64,000 nucleotides of DNA from Dyella terrae. Its GTDB lineage: Bacteria > Pseudomonadota > Gammaproteobacteria > Xanthomonadales > Rhodanobacteraceae. This document shows positions 21,012 to 30,291 of this stretch, one piece after another. Within the stretch, counting starts at the first letter, position 1. Every line of letters starts with the position of its first letter. The stretch spans positions 1,240,001-1,304,000 of the forward strand of contig NZ_SIZZ01000001.1 of the NCBI RefSeq assembly GCF_004322705.1, in the 5' to 3' direction. The notes beneath the pieces are model-generated. The model was not told the origin of the DNA. It was given only the letters and a program-made list of their open reading frames with translations, and did not search any database. A program made the translations under genes and the position numbers.

Positions 21012-22304
21012 TCAGGCGCTGACCGGGCGCATCACCTCATCGAAACTCAGGTTGTCGTCGGTGGTCTTGGCATTTTCAGCCACCCACACGGCCACCTGGT
21101 CTTCCATCACGCGGTTCTGCAGCCCGGACATCAACTGGGGGTCACCGTTGTAGAGTTCAATGACCTTCTCCGGCTCCTCGTACGTGGAGGCGATGGCAGC
21201 CAGCTGTTCGGCGACGCGAGTGCGGTCCAGCTTCAGTTCCTGCTTGCGTGCGATCTCATTCATCAGGAGACCGGCGATGACGCGCTTGCGAGCCATCGGC
21301 GTGGCAGCCTCGATCAGCTGCACCGGCGGCTGCTGGCCACGCGGCACGCTGTTGGCGGCCATGGCCTGGGCTTCGGACTGGACCATGATCTTGGGCACTT
21401 CGAGGTCGCCGTGGGCGTCGGCCAGCTTCTCGGCCACCTCAGACTTCAGACGGGCCATCAGGGTAGCCTTCAGCTCACGCTCGAGGTTGGAGCGGACTTC
21501 CGTCTTGAAGTTGTCCAGGTTGCCATCGGCGATGCCGAACAGCTTGATGAACTCTTCGTTCACTTCCGGCAGCTTCGGCTCCTGGACCTTGACGATCTTG
21601 AAGTCGACCTTGGCGGTCTTGCCGGCGAGGCTCTCATTGCGGAAATCGGCCGGGAAGTCGATGTCGGCGATGAACGTATCGTCCGCCTTGCGGCCGGTCA
21701 GGGCCTCGTCGAGGGCCTTAAACAGGGTGCCCGAGCCGATGACGCTACCCGCACGCTCCTGGCCCTCGGCCGGGAAGCGGTAGTCGCCGGCTTCGGCGCT
21801 GTATTCGAACATCACGAAGTCGCCTTCGGCCGAGGCGCGCTCGACCGGATCGAAGCTGCGGCGCTGGGCGCGCAGGGTTTCGATCATCTTCTCGATGTCG
21901 GCGTCGTTCACTTCAGCGACCGGACGCTTGATTTCCAGCGCGGACACATCGACGGCCGGGAATTCCGGCATGATCTCGAAGGTGGCGGTATAGGTGATTT
22001 CGCCGTTTTCCGGACGACCCGTGGTGTCGACCGACGGGTTGGCGACCGGACGCAGGTTTTCCTTCTCCACGGCCTCACGCAGGGTCGTGCCGATCAGGTC
22101 GGACAGCACTTCGCCACGCACCTGCGCGCCAAAGCGCTGCTGGATGACCGTGGTGGGCACCTTGCCCGGACGGAAGCCCTTGAGACGCACCGTGCGGCCC
22201 ATCTCGGCGATGCGCGCGGTGACCTGGCTCTCGAAACGCTCCGCGGGGAACTTCACCGTGAGCTTGCGCTCGAGCTTGCCGACGTTTTCAACCGAAACCT
22301 GCAT
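21012..22304 (-). CDS. tig: trigger factor
   Basis: A 430-residue ribosome-associated chaperone and prolyl isomerase that meets nascent chains at the exit tunnel. The N-terminal ribosome-binding domain has the signature GFRPGKVP. A central FKBP-like domain (about residues 155-240) and a long helical C-terminal domain follow. The start at 22304 (MQVSVENVGKLERKLTV) follows GGAG; a 37-codon upstream extension is not conserved. It heads the tig-clpP-clpX set, and tRNA-Leu lies 81 nt upstream on the same strand. Confidence 0.97.
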   Translation of the reverse strand: MQVSVENVGKLERKLTVKFPAERFESQVTARIAEMGRTVRLKGFRPGKVPTTVIQQRFGAQVRGEVLSDLIGTTLREAVEKENLRPVANPSVDTTGRPENGEITYTATFEIMPEFPAVDVSALEIKRPVAEVNDADIEKMIETLRAQRRSFDPVERASAEGDFVMFEYSAEAGDYRFPAEGQERAGSVIGSGTLFKALDEALTGRKADDTFIADIDFPADFRNESLAGKTAKVDFKIVKVQEPKLPEVNEEFIKLFGIADGNLDNFKTEVRSNLERELKATLMARLKSEVAEKLADAHGDLEVPKIMVQSEAQAMAANSVPRGQQPPVQLIEAATPMARKRVIAGLLMNEIARKQELKLDRTRVAEQLAAIASTYEEPEKVIELYNGDPQLMSGLQNRVMEDQVAVWVAENAKTTDDNLSFDEVMRPVSA

Positions 22305-22385
22305 GACGTCTCCTGGATACCTGATAGTGCGCCCGTCACAGGCGCCGGCGGCTTCTGGGCCGCCTGCAACAAAAATCGAAGGGAA

Positions 22386-22470
22386 TGGTGCGAAAGGAGG
22401 GACTCGAACCCTCACGGGGTTACCCGCTGGAACCTAAATCCAGTGCGTCTACCAATTCCGCCACTTTCGC
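22386..22470 (-). tRNA. tRNA-Leu (anticodon TAG)
   Basis: An 85-nt class II tRNA with encoded CCA and a variable arm. The acceptor stem pairs GCGAAAG with CTTTCGC. The anticodon stem CTGGA/TCCAG closes the loop TTTAGGT, giving TAG, which reads CUA and CUG. It lies just upstream of tig in the same orientation and has no visible terminator. Confidence 0.96.
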
Positions 22471-22737
22471 TCAGCCCGCTCGCAAGAAAGGCGCGTAACC
22501 CACGGATTTCACGGAACTATCGACTGGGCAATGCCCAGCATGACTCCCCGCTACGCCCGGGACACCCCTCCCTAAGTGGATGATTCCCATACACGAAAGC
22601 GGGCCATTTTACGGTTGTGTCGGGGACCAGCACAAGCGAGCCGCATACCCGATGTGACGGGCGCTTTGGCCGGTTTCGGGCGCGGGCGGCACGCCCAGAC
22701 CCGGCGCGTGCCATCGAACGCCCCGAACGCGGCTGGA

Positions 22738-24690
22738 TCAGAGTTCCCGCACGACGCGGAAACCGACGCGACCGGTGCGCAAGCTGCCGTCGGCCCCTTG
22801 CCTGTAAGCGGAACGCACCTGTTCGGGAGAACTACCCCAGGACCCGCCGCGCACCACCCTGACGCCACAACCGGGATTCACCCAGGCACCGCCATCCACC
22901 GGGGCACGCACGTAGTTGTCGTGCCAGCAGTCCTGCATCCACTCGGATACGTTGCCGTTGATGTCGTAAAGGCCGTACGGGTTGGCCTGGAACGACATCA
23001 CGGGTGCCGGGCCCCAGTAGCCGTCGCGATAGTTCGCAAAGGCGTTGCTCCAGCGCCGGCCGCTCTGGGACCGGTCCCCCGAACCGGTGAGATTCTCGGG
23101 CTTGCCCGTAGGCGGACCGGAGCCCCACCAGTACCGCGTCGTCGTGCCACCACGCAGGGCGTACTCGAATTCCGATTCGCTTGGCAGGCGGTATGTCTTG
23201 CCCGTGCGCTGGCTCAGCCAGTCCACGTAGGCCTTGGCGTCAGACCAGGAAATGTTCACGACGGGGAGTTTGTCGTCGCTGGCGGGGCGGCCGGCATAGT
23301 CGCTCTGCCACGATGCGTCAGGGTCATCACGCAGGGCACCGGTGCGTTCGTCATACACGCTCGCGCCACCCATTTTCACGGAGTCCGGCACATAGCCACT
23401 GGCTCGCACGAACTCCCTGAACTGACCGATGGTAATTTCCGAACGAGCCATCGCAAAGCCCCGGGAAATCTTCACTTCATGTTGGGGCGCCTCGGCATCG
23501 GTGCGCCCCGATTCGTCGTCCGGGGCGCCCATCAGAAAGCTGCCGGTGGGGATGACCACCATGGCCGGGGCTTGTCCGGGAATATCCACGAACCGATCGG
23601 AAAACACCTGGCCCGGCTTGAAGTTGGCGTACAGGCGCGCATTGGTCATGCGCTCCTGGAATTCCTCCAGACCCTGCGTATCGGCCGCAATGTCACGCGC
23701 CTGGCCCGCCAACTGCTGCGCCAGGCTTGAATTGCCCGAGTCGAGTGCCGAACGCGCCTGCGCCAGGAGACCGCTGGCACGCTGATGCCGGATACCGTCC
23801 ACGCGCCCCTGTACGTCAGCCAGGGGTTGCGAGCCCGGCAGGATCGCACCGGCTTCGGTCAGCGCATCCTCAGCACCCTTGAAATCGTTCTGCGCCACGG
23901 CGGCCAGCGCGCGATCCAGCACCGCACGCTGAACTTGCGAAATACCCTGCCCGGCCACGGCGTTTTCCGCATCGAGCTGCTGAACCTGTCTATACAGTTC
24001 CAGGGCGTTATCACCCTTGGGCTGGTCAACTTTCCCTTGCCGCAAAAGCTGGGCGGCCCGGGCCAGCATGGGACGCACCTGCTCCAGCGTCTTGAGCTTG
24101 ACCTCCAACTGGACAACGTCGTCCTTGCTGTCGGGCACGGACTTGAGCGCCTCCATCAGGTCGCTGGCTGCATCGGCGTCGCCCACCGCAATGTCCTGAC
24201 CGATCTCGGCCACCAGACGCGCGCGCACCTCATACATGCCCTGCACAGCGCGGCGACTGTCGGGCTTCAGGGAAAGTGCCGCGGCGAACAGCGCGGCCGC
24301 CCCATCCTTGTCGCCGACCAGTTGCCCGGCCTTGAGCGCCTTGCCGGCGCGATCGAGTATGGCTTCGACCTCCGGCGTGTCGGCTGTCTTCTGCTCCGGC
24401 AAGGTGACATCCTTATGGGATTGTCGCGCCACGATCACTTCGGTTGGCGCCAGGGTCAGCGGCGGACCCGCATCAATTTCCGCCACGCCCGGCACCGACT
24501 GGGCCGTTGGACGTGCAGGCCCCAGTGAGGTCGCCGGCCCCAAATTCATGGCGCGCTGGGTCGACACCCGCGTCGGGTCCACATGAAAGACCCGCGGAAA
24601 GAAGTGATACACCAGGGCCATGGCGAGCACGACAACACCCAACGCACCACCCATGGCGCGCTGACGTCGTACGGTTTCCTTGCTCGGCAT
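22738..24690 (-). CDS. membrane-anchored TPR-like/FGE-sulfatase-fold protein
   Basis: A 650-residue protein with one N-terminal membrane helix at about residues 13-30. A long helical region with tetratricopeptide-like repeats (about 100-390) leads to a C-terminal formylglycine-generating-enzyme fold (about 400-650). Fold signatures are IPTGSFLMGAPDDE, NISWSDAKAYVDWLS, RLPSESEFEYALRGG, NGNVSEWMQDCW and VVRGGSW. The two copper-binding cysteines of true FGEs, which flank RGGS, are absent, so it probably does not make formylglycine. Such variants often bind ligands or act in surface assembly. No sulfatase gene is nearby. The real role is unknown. Confidence 0.85.
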   Translation of the reverse strand: MPSKETVRRQRAMGGALGVVVLAMALVYHFFPRVFHVDPTRVSTQRAMNLGPATSLGPARPTAQSVPGVAEIDAGPPLTLAPTEVIVARQSHKDVTLPEQKTADTPEVEAILDRAGKALKAGQLVGDKDGAAALFAAALSLKPDSRRAVQGMYEVRARLVAEIGQDIAVGDADAASDLMEALKSVPDSKDDVVQLEVKLKTLEQVRPMLARAAQLLRQGKVDQPKGDNALELYRQVQQLDAENAVAGQGISQVQRAVLDRALAAVAQNDFKGAEDALTEAGAILPGSQPLADVQGRVDGIRHQRASGLLAQARSALDSGNSSLAQQLAGQARDIAADTQGLEEFQERMTNARLYANFKPGQVFSDRFVDIPGQAPAMVVIPTGSFLMGAPDDESGRTDAEAPQHEVKISRGFAMARSEITIGQFREFVRASGYVPDSVKMGGASVYDERTGALRDDPDASWQSDYAGRPASDDKLPVVNISWSDAKAYVDWLSQRTGKTYRLPSESEFEYALRGGTTTRYWWGSGPPTGKPENLTGSGDRSQSGRRWSNAFANYRDGYWGPAPVMSFQANPYGLYDINGNVSEWMQDCWHDNYVRAPVDGGAWVNPGCGVRVVRGGSWGSSPEQVRSAYRQGADGSLRTGRVGFRVVREL

Positions 24691-24797
24691 GGTTGGGCGT
24701 CCCTGTTCGGCCTGCTAAGGTGCGCCGCTAACCATAGGCACAATCCGCTGACAGGACAATGAGCGACATCACCTGTCCGCATCCCAAGGACGTTTCA

Positions 24798-25913
24798 ATG
24801 CAGCTCCCCGTCACGCCCGCTGCCGACTGGATCACCAGCCGCGCCGCGCTCGATCAATGGCTTGCCGCCGTGCCCGCCGATGCGGCGCTCGATCTCGACA
24901 CCGAGTTCATGCGCCGCAATACGTTCTATCCCCAACTGGCGCTATTGCAGCTGGGCTGGAACGACCGCTACGCACTGGTCGATCCACTGGCGTTCTCCAT
25001 CGGTGACGCCTTGCGCCCCCTGCTGGGCGACATTCGGGCCATGACGGTGATGCACAGCGCCAGCGAAGACCTGGAATCGCTGGCTCCCTTGCTCCCGCAA
25101 GGTCCCGCCACGCTATTCGACACACAGATCGCCGCGGCTTTCGTTGGCCTGGGCCTGGGGTTGAGCTACCGCGCGCTCGTCGCGGAATTCGTCGGCGTTG
25201 AACTGGACAAGGGCGAAACGCGCTCGGACTGGCTGCAGCGCCCCCTTACCGAATCCCAGCGCGCCTACGCCACACTTGATGTGGTCTATCTCACGCCGAT
25301 TCGCGAGCAGCTCGCCGAGCGGCTCTTGCAGCGTGGCCGCGCGGCCTGGCACCACGAAGATTGCGAGCGACTGAAGCGTCGCTCCTGCGGTCGCGAAAGC
25401 GACCCCCAGCCCCAGGAAAATTTCCGCGGCGCCGCTGAGTGGAAGCCCGGCCAGCAGGCCTTGCTCCGCCGCATCTTGCTTTGGCGCGACCGCACCGCAC
25501 GTACGCTGGATCGTCCGCGCCCCTGGCTGCTCGAAGACGCGCTGGTGATGAATCTGGCGCAGCAACCGCCCCGGCTCGCCAGCGATCTGGAGCAGCGAAC
25601 GCGCGGCCAGCGCGCCCTGCGCGGCCCCCAACGCCACGAGCTGTTCGACCTGATCGCCGCTCCGGTGTCCGACCAGGAAATCGCCGAAACGACGTCCATC
25701 GCCGGCTCACCCCAGGGCGATGAGAAGAAGTCCCTGGCCGCCATGAAGGACGTGGTGGACCGCACCGCCCAGGAGCTGGATCTCCCGCCCGGGCTGCTTT
25801 GCGCTCGCAAGACGCTGGAGGAATTCGTGGTGACCCGCCGCTGGCCCACCGCACTCGAGGGCTGGCGCGACGGCATCCTGCGCCAGCCCCTCACCAGCCT
25901 GCTTTCGGGCTGA
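24798..25913 (+). CDS. rnd: ribonuclease D
   Basis: A 371-residue 3'-5' exoribonuclease of the DEDDy group that trims tRNA precursors. Exo I is LDLDTEFMRRNTFYPQL, Exo II HSASEDLESL and Exo III YATLDVVYL. HRDC domains follow at about residues 190-280 and in the C-terminal third. The start at 24798 is preferred because AAGGA sits about 8 nt upstream. An in-frame ATG at 24759 would add 13 residues but has a poorly placed AGGA. It is divergent from the FGE-fold gene. A tRNA-Ala follows 49 nt downstream behind its own promoter. Confidence 0.94.
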   Translation: MQLPVTPAADWITSRAALDQWLAAVPADAALDLDTEFMRRNTFYPQLALLQLGWNDRYALVDPLAFSIGDALRPLLGDIRAMTVMHSASEDLESLAPLLPQGPATLFDTQIAAAFVGLGLGLSYRALVAEFVGVELDKGETRSDWLQRPLTESQRAYATLDVVYLTPIREQLAERLLQRGRAAWHHEDCERLKRRSCGRESDPQPQENFRGAAEWKPGQQALLRRILLWRDRTARTLDRPRPWLLEDALVMNLAQQPPRLASDLEQRTRGQRALRGPQRHELFDLIAAPVSDQEIAETTSIAGSPQGDEKKSLAAMKDVVDRTAQELDLPPGLLCARKTLEEFVVTRRWPTALEGWRDGILRQPLTSLLSG

Positions 25914-25920
25914 CAGGGAC

Positions 25921-25949
25921 TTGGCGACCCCGCGAGCCGCTGCTAACAT
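25921..25949 (+). promoter_or_regulatory. sigma-70 promoter of tRNA-Ala(CGC)
   Basis: A -35 box TTGGCG at 25921-25926 and a -10 box TAACAT at 25944-25949 have a 17-nt spacer. The -35 begins 7 nt after the rnd stop, and the predicted start lies just before the tRNA. Confidence 0.68.
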
Positions 25950-25962
25950 TCGCGGCTCACGT

Positions 25963-26038
<76 letters not shown>

Positions 26039-26051
26039 ATCATTCCAGATC

Positions 26052-26092
26052 AAACAGCGCTTTATGCCTCCGGCGTAGGGCGCTGTTTTTTT
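26052..26092 (+). terminator. rho-independent terminator of tRNA-Ala(CGC)
   Basis: ACAGCGC pairs with GCGCTGT over a 19-nt loop and is followed by TTTTTTT. The bases TTTTTTTATGGCG are then repeated directly (26086-26098 and 26101-26113), a 15-bp tandem duplication. Read on the other strand, the same hairpin could help stop transcription of the M23 peptidase gene. Confidence 0.85.
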
Positions 26093-26118
26093 ATGGCGCG
26101 TTTTTTTATGGCGTGTCT

Positions 26119-27243
26119 TCAGGGCGTGTCGAACTGCACGACGTCAAACGAACCGGGGAGTTCTCCGCGGCGTAACTGACTCCCCTCGCGAATCCATGCC
26201 TGCGACTCTCCGAAAGCTCTGGCATCGCTGAAGCGCCCGAGCCGCTCGAATTGCCCGAAAGCATACGGAACCCCTTCCGCGTCGAGCGGCGTCGTTCCGT
26301 CACTGACATGCAGATGCAGGTGCGGCCCCGTGGTGCTGCCGGTGTATCCCAGCAACGCGATCACCTGGCCACGCTTCACGCGATCACCCGCGTGAACCTT
26401 GATGCTGCCGGGCTTGAGATGTTCGTAGAACACGTGGCGCCCTTGCCCCAGGTCCAGCGCGACGTAGTTGCCGGCCGCATCTTGCATGGCAACGCGGCGG
26501 TCGGCGCGTACATCCGTCGGCTCGGGCAGGTCGTCCATGGCTGCGGAAACCACGGCATCGGCGACCGCGAGCACGGGCTCGCCATATCCGAGCCACTGAG
26601 CGGGTCGGCTGCCGTCGCCGTGCGCATGCTTGCCGGCGTTGTCGACCTTGATCCAGTCGATGGCGAAACGTCCGGGAATCCGTACCTTTCCCGCCACCGT
26701 GTAGAGCACGCGCCGATGCCCCCGCGTCCACTGCGCACTGTAGACCGCCACCCAGGGACCGCCCTTCAGCGGCGCCCCCAGGATCACCGGGTCGCTTGAT
26801 GCAACGTCGAAGCCACCACCCTGGGCGGTGGCTTCACTGCCATCCTCGCGACTGAAACGGATGACTTGCGAGATGTGCCGATGCGCGAGGTCGGGCGCGT
26901 CCACCGCAAGGTAGACCACGGCACGTACCCCCGCAGGGATCAGCAAGGGATCGCTCCCTTTTGCCGGCAGATCGGGGCGACCCATGGCCCTCGTCAGCGC
27001 ATCGCCGCTCAGCTCAAGCAGCGTTCCTGCTTCGCCGACGACTTGCAGATCCTGCAATCGCAGAGGGGCGGCACTGAAGTTGGTGAGGTGCAATTCGTAC
27101 ACAAGCATCGACTTCCCCGACACAACGGCCGGCGCGGGAATGTAGGTGACCTGCATATCGAATGCGTCATCGAGTGGCGACCTACCTTCGGCCCATGCCG
27201 ATACGGACATCAACCACAGCAGACAGACGATCCAGCGGCACAT
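26119..27243 (-). CDS. secreted M23-family metallopeptidase (LytM domain)
   Basis: A 374-residue exported protein with a signal peptide MCRWIVCLLWLMSVSAWA. A beta-rich N-terminal half precedes a C-terminal M23 domain. The zinc-ligand region is recognisable as HAHGDGS and the final motif as GPHLHLHVSDG. LGYTGSTTGPHLH is typical of the family, whose members cut peptidoglycan peptide bridges. The ATG at 27243 has GAGGG 8 nt upstream; an in-frame GTG at 27273 would add 10 residues. It is divergent from the TonB receptor and not obviously related to it. Confidence 0.88.
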   Translation of the reverse strand: MCRWIVCLLWLMSVSAWAEGRSPLDDAFDMQVTYIPAPAVVSGKSMLVYELHLTNFSAAPLRLQDLQVVGEAGTLLELSGDALTRAMGRPDLPAKGSDPLLIPAGVRAVVYLAVDAPDLAHRHISQVIRFSREDGSEATAQGGGFDVASSDPVILGAPLKGGPWVAVYSAQWTRGHRRVLYTVAGKVRIPGRFAIDWIKVDNAGKHAHGDGSRPAQWLGYGEPVLAVADAVVSAAMDDLPEPTDVRADRRVAMQDAAGNYVALDLGQGRHVFYEHLKPGSIKVHAGDRVKRGQVIALLGYTGSTTGPHLHLHVSDGTTPLDAEGVPYAFGQFERLGRFSDARAFGESQAWIREGSQLRRGELPGSFDVVQFDTP

Positions 27244-27405
27244 GGGGCAAACCCTCAAGAAAGCTCGCCGCACCCTGCCATGCCCCGGCGGCCTCCGAAT
27301 GGGCCGTATGTCATTTCATCCGGGGCTGGAGACGGGAAAATGAGAGGGCGCCGCGCAAAAGAGCGCGGGACGCCTTTGAGGGGAACCCAACCGAAGCCGA
27401 ATGCT

Positions 27406-27437
27406 GCATCTGCCACTCTTGTCGCAAATGCAGATGC
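27406..27437 (+). promoter_or_regulatory. 8-bp inverted repeat around the -35 of the TonB receptor promoter
   Basis: GCATCTGC at 27406-27413 and GCAGATGC at 27430-27437 are exact reverse complements. They flank the proposed -35 (27419-27424) and end where the larger palindrome begins. It may be a second operator or be chance symmetry. Confidence 0.4.
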
Positions 27438-27447
27438 GACTTATTAT
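27419..27447 (+). promoter_or_regulatory. sigma-70 promoter of the TonB receptor operon
   Basis: A -35 box TTGTCG at 27419-27424 and a -10 box TATTAT at 27442-27447 have a 17-nt spacer. The -10 lies inside the left arm of a 27-bp near-perfect palindrome, so a protein bound there would block RNA polymerase. Confidence 0.65.
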
Positions 27448-27464
27448 CGTTTCGATAATTAGTC
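27438..27464 (+). promoter_or_regulatory. 27-bp operator-like palindrome upstream of the TonB receptor
   Basis: The left arm GACTTATTATCG and the right arm CGATAATTAGTC match as reverse complements at 11 of 12 positions around a TTT centre. It overlaps the -10 box and lies 54 nt before the start codon. It is AT-rich and sits before an iron-uptake gene, so Fur is the first candidate. However, its hexamers face outward (ATTATC then GATAAT), unlike the classical Fur box, so another metal or heme regulator is possible. Confidence 0.7.
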
Positions 27465-27518
27465 ATTGTCGTCCGCCTCCGGACGCCGCTCCCTTCGCCT
27501 GCCCCACAGGAATCGCCC

Positions 27519-29978
27519 GTGCCCCTCACCCGGATGACCGCCCTCGTCCCGTCGCATGTCGATGGCAACGCCGTCGCACACCCCTTCATCGCGCGTCGCC
27601 TGCTCGCAGCCGCCTGCGCGCTGGCTGTCAGCCTGCCCGCCCTTGCCCTGGAACCCACGCCTGCTCCGGCAGCGGCACCGGCGGATCGCGCCTACAGCAT
27701 CCCGGCAGGTTCGCTTGCACAGGCCCTGGCGCAATGGAGTCGACAAAGCGGCGCGCGCCTCGACGACATGACCCTGGCGACAACCGACAAGCAGACCACG
27801 GGCCTCAGCGGGCGCCATACTCCTGCCGAAGCCTTGCGCACCCTGCTCCAGGGTAGTGGTCTCGATGCAGCGCGCGTCGCCTCCAACCACTACCGACTGG
27901 TGCCGATGGGCTCGCCAGATGGACTCAGCGTCGCCAATCTGGAAGGCGTGGTGACCACGGCGAAAGTCAGTGGAGACGCCACCGAAGGCACGGGTTCTTA
28001 CACGACCCGCTCCACCAGCGGCGCAACGCGCCTGGACTTGTCGCTGCGTGACACGCCGCAGTCCATCAGCGTCATCACGCGACAGCAGCTCGACGACTTC
28101 GGACTGAACAACATCAACGACGTGCTCTCCCGCACGACGGGCATCAATGTCGAAAAGATCGAAACCGATCGCACTTACTACAGCGCGCGCGGCTTCGACA
28201 TCACCCAATTCCTCACCGACGGCCTGGGCCTGCCCTTCACCAACGGCGAGCAGGAAGGCGATGTCGATACGGCGATTTACGACCATATCGAAGTGCTGCG
28301 CGGTGCCAACGGACTGCTGTCCTTCACCGGCAATCCATCGGCCACGGTCAACTTCGTGCGCAAGCGCCCGACGGCGGATTTCCAGGGCAGCGCCGCAGTA
28401 ACGATCGGCAGCTGGAACAACCGTCGCCTCGACGTCGATCTCTCCGGAGGCCTCAATGCATCCGGCAGCGTCCGCGGCCGCGTCGTCGCCGCCGATCAGG
28501 ATACGGAGAGCTATCTCGATCGCTACGAACTGCGCAAGAAGATCGTGTCCGGCATCCTGGAAGCCGACCTTGGCGAAAACACGCTGATCACCACGGGTGT
28601 AACCTGGCAGAAGAATTCCCCGAAGAGCCCCATGTGGGGGGCGCTGCCGCTCTACAACACCGATGGCACGCCGACCGACTACCCGCGCTCGACCAGCACC
28701 GCTTCGGACTGGTCTTACTGGGACACCGCCACCACGCAGGCTTTCGCGCAGGTCGATCACGACTTCGGCGGCGGCTGGAAACTCAAGGGTGCGCTGAACT
28801 ATCGCCGCATCGCCCAGCAGGGCGACCTCTTCTACATTTACGGTACGCCGGATGCGACGACGGGCGAAGGTCTCTACAGCTATCCGTCACGCTATACCAG
28901 CGCGGAAAAGCAGTACTTCGCCGACCTATATGCCAGTGGTCCCTTCACGCTGGGGCGCGAGCATGAACTCGTTGTGGGCATCAACGCCGCCAGGAACGAC
29001 GTCAACCAGTTTTCGCTCTACAGCGCTGACATCGGCACGCCGCTGCCGCCCCTGACCGAATGGAACGGCACCTACCCCAAGCCACCCTTCACTGCCTCGT
29101 CGGATGGGGCCGAATTCCACATGCGTCGCCAGAGCGCCTATGCCACGGTACGCTGGAACCTCGCCGACGAGTTGAAGCTGATCACCGGCCTGAGCACAAC
29201 GCACTACAAGAGTTCGGGCCAGAACTACGGCATTCCGAACGCCTTCAACGAGACCCGTACTTCGCCCTTCGCCGGCCTGGTCTACGATCTCAATGCCCAC
29301 TATTCGCTCTACACGAGCTACGCGAAGATCTACAACCCGCAGACGCAGACCGACATCGATCATCACCTGCTCGACCCGGTCAACGGCGACAATCTGGAAG
29401 CGGGCATCAAGGCCGCGTGGATGGACAACCGCCTGAACGCCTCCTTCGCGCTGTTCCGTTCACGCCAGAACAACTACGCCGAAGTCGCCGGCTATGACCT
29501 CACCACGGGCCAGAACTACTACCGCGGGATCAATGCCACCTCCAAAGGCTACGAGCTGGACGTGGCCGGCGCGCTGACCGATCGCTGGGAGCTGAGCGCT
29601 GGCTTCACCCAATTGCAGATCCACGGCGATGACGGCGCCCATGTGCGCACCTACGTACCGCGCCAGACGTTCCGCCTGTCGACCACGTACCGCCTTCCCT
29701 GGCTTCAGGGCCTGCGCGTCGGCGGAACGCTTCGCTGGCAGGATGCCATCGTGCGCGACCAGGAAAGCGTCGATACGCTCGGTCGCCCCATCTTCACGCA
29801 CCAGGGCAGTTATGCCCTCCTCGGCGCCATGGCAAGTTACGATTTCAGCCCGTCCTGGCGCGCCACGCTCAACGTGGACAACCTGACCAACCGCAAGTAC
29901 ATCTCCAGCCTGTACTGGGCGCAAGGCTTCTATGGCGCACCCACCAACTGGCAACTGAACGTGAGCTACAAGTTCTGA
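27519..29978 (+). CDS. TonB-dependent siderophore receptor with STN signalling domain
   Basis: An 819-residue outer-membrane transporter of the FecA/FpvA type. After a signal peptide (LLAAACALAVSLPALA) comes an STN domain at about residues 57-110 (YSIPAGSLAQALAQWSRQSG). A plug domain follows (TPQSISVITRQQLDDFG, then IEVLRGANGLLSFTGNPSATVNFVRKRP), then a 22-strand barrel ending in VSYKF. The STN domain in this family contacts an anti-sigma factor, but none is encoded nearby. The start is GTG at 27519 with AGGA upstream. It is the first gene of an operon with two small membrane proteins and a PepSY protein. The ligand is probably a ferric siderophore. Confidence 0.94.
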   Translation: MPLTRMTALVPSHVDGNAVAHPFIARRLLAAACALAVSLPALALEPTPAPAAAPADRAYSIPAGSLAQALAQWSRQSGARLDDMTLATTDKQTTGLSGRHTPAEALRTLLQGSGLDAARVASNHYRLVPMGSPDGLSVANLEGVVTTAKVSGDATEGTGSYTTRSTSGATRLDLSLRDTPQSISVITRQQLDDFGLNNINDVLSRTTGINVEKIETDRTYYSARGFDITQFLTDGLGLPFTNGEQEGDVDTAIYDHIEVLRGANGLLSFTGNPSATVNFVRKRPTADFQGSAAVTIGSWNNRRLDVDLSGGLNASGSVRGRVVAADQDTESYLDRYELRKKIVSGILEADLGENTLITTGVTWQKNSPKSPMWGALPLYNTDGTPTDYPRSTSTASDWSYWDTATTQAFAQVDHDFGGGWKLKGALNYRRIAQQGDLFYIYGTPDATTGEGLYSYPSRYTSAEKQYFADLYASGPFTLGREHELVVGINAARNDVNQFSLYSADIGTPLPPLTEWNGTYPKPPFTASSDGAEFHMRRQSAYATVRWNLADELKLITGLSTTHYKSSGQNYGIPNAFNETRTSPFAGLVYDLNAHYSLYTSYAKIYNPQTQTDIDHHLLDPVNGDNLEAGIKAAWMDNRLNASFALFRSRQNNYAEVAGYDLTTGQNYYRGINATSKGYELDVAGALTDRWELSAGFTQLQIHGDDGAHVRTYVPRQTFRLSTTYRLPWLQGLRVGGTLRWQDAIVRDQESVDTLGRPIFTHQGSYALLGAMASYDFSPSWRATLNVDNLTNRKYISSLYWAQGFYGAPTNWQLNVSYKF

Positions 29979-30021
29979 TGACGTACCCACCCTGCTTCAG
30001 CCAGACGACGGTGCCCGCGCC

Positions 30022-30291
30022 ATGATGGTGCTGATCGCACTCGTGCTCGGTTTCGGCTGCACGGCGCTCTGGTACCTGTGCAGCACGCAACAGCGCCTGC
30101 GCAGCAACGCCCTGTCCGCGCCCTGGCGCGTGCTTGCGTGGCTGCTCGCCGTTGGCAGCCTGGCTGCCTGGATCGAAGCGGCCGGTACGGGCGCCGGCAT
30201 CGCGGCAGCACTCACCACCTGGATGCTTGGCTGCGTGGTGCTGCCTTACATGGCGTGGTGGCGGCAAGTAAAGGCGGAGCAATCACCATGA
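30022..30291 (+). CDS. small membrane protein of an iron-uptake operon (DUF3325-like?)
   Basis: An 89-residue protein that is almost wholly hydrophobic, with about three membrane helices (residues 2-20, 36-56 and 62-81). It ends in a short charged tail. It lies 43 nt after the TonB receptor gene, and its stop overlaps the next start (ATGA). Small proteins of families DUF3325 and DUF3649 are commonly found between such receptors and PepSY proteins. The family assignment here is from context and size, not from a clear motif. Confidence 0.75.
   Translation: MMVLIALVLGFGCTALWYLCSTQQRLRSNALSAPWRVLAWLLAVGSLAAWIEAAGTGAGIAAALTTWMLGCVVLPYMAWWRQVKAEQSP

Noticed and set aside
20259-22583. Long plus-strand open frame opposite clpP and tig (774 codons)
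   Set aside because: It is antisense to two well-conserved genes and across tRNA-Leu, with the same compositional signature of an antisense shadow.
27438-27464. Classical Fur box
   Set aside because: The GATAAT hexamers face outward and the spacing differs from the 19-bp consensus. It is kept as an operator of uncertain regulator.
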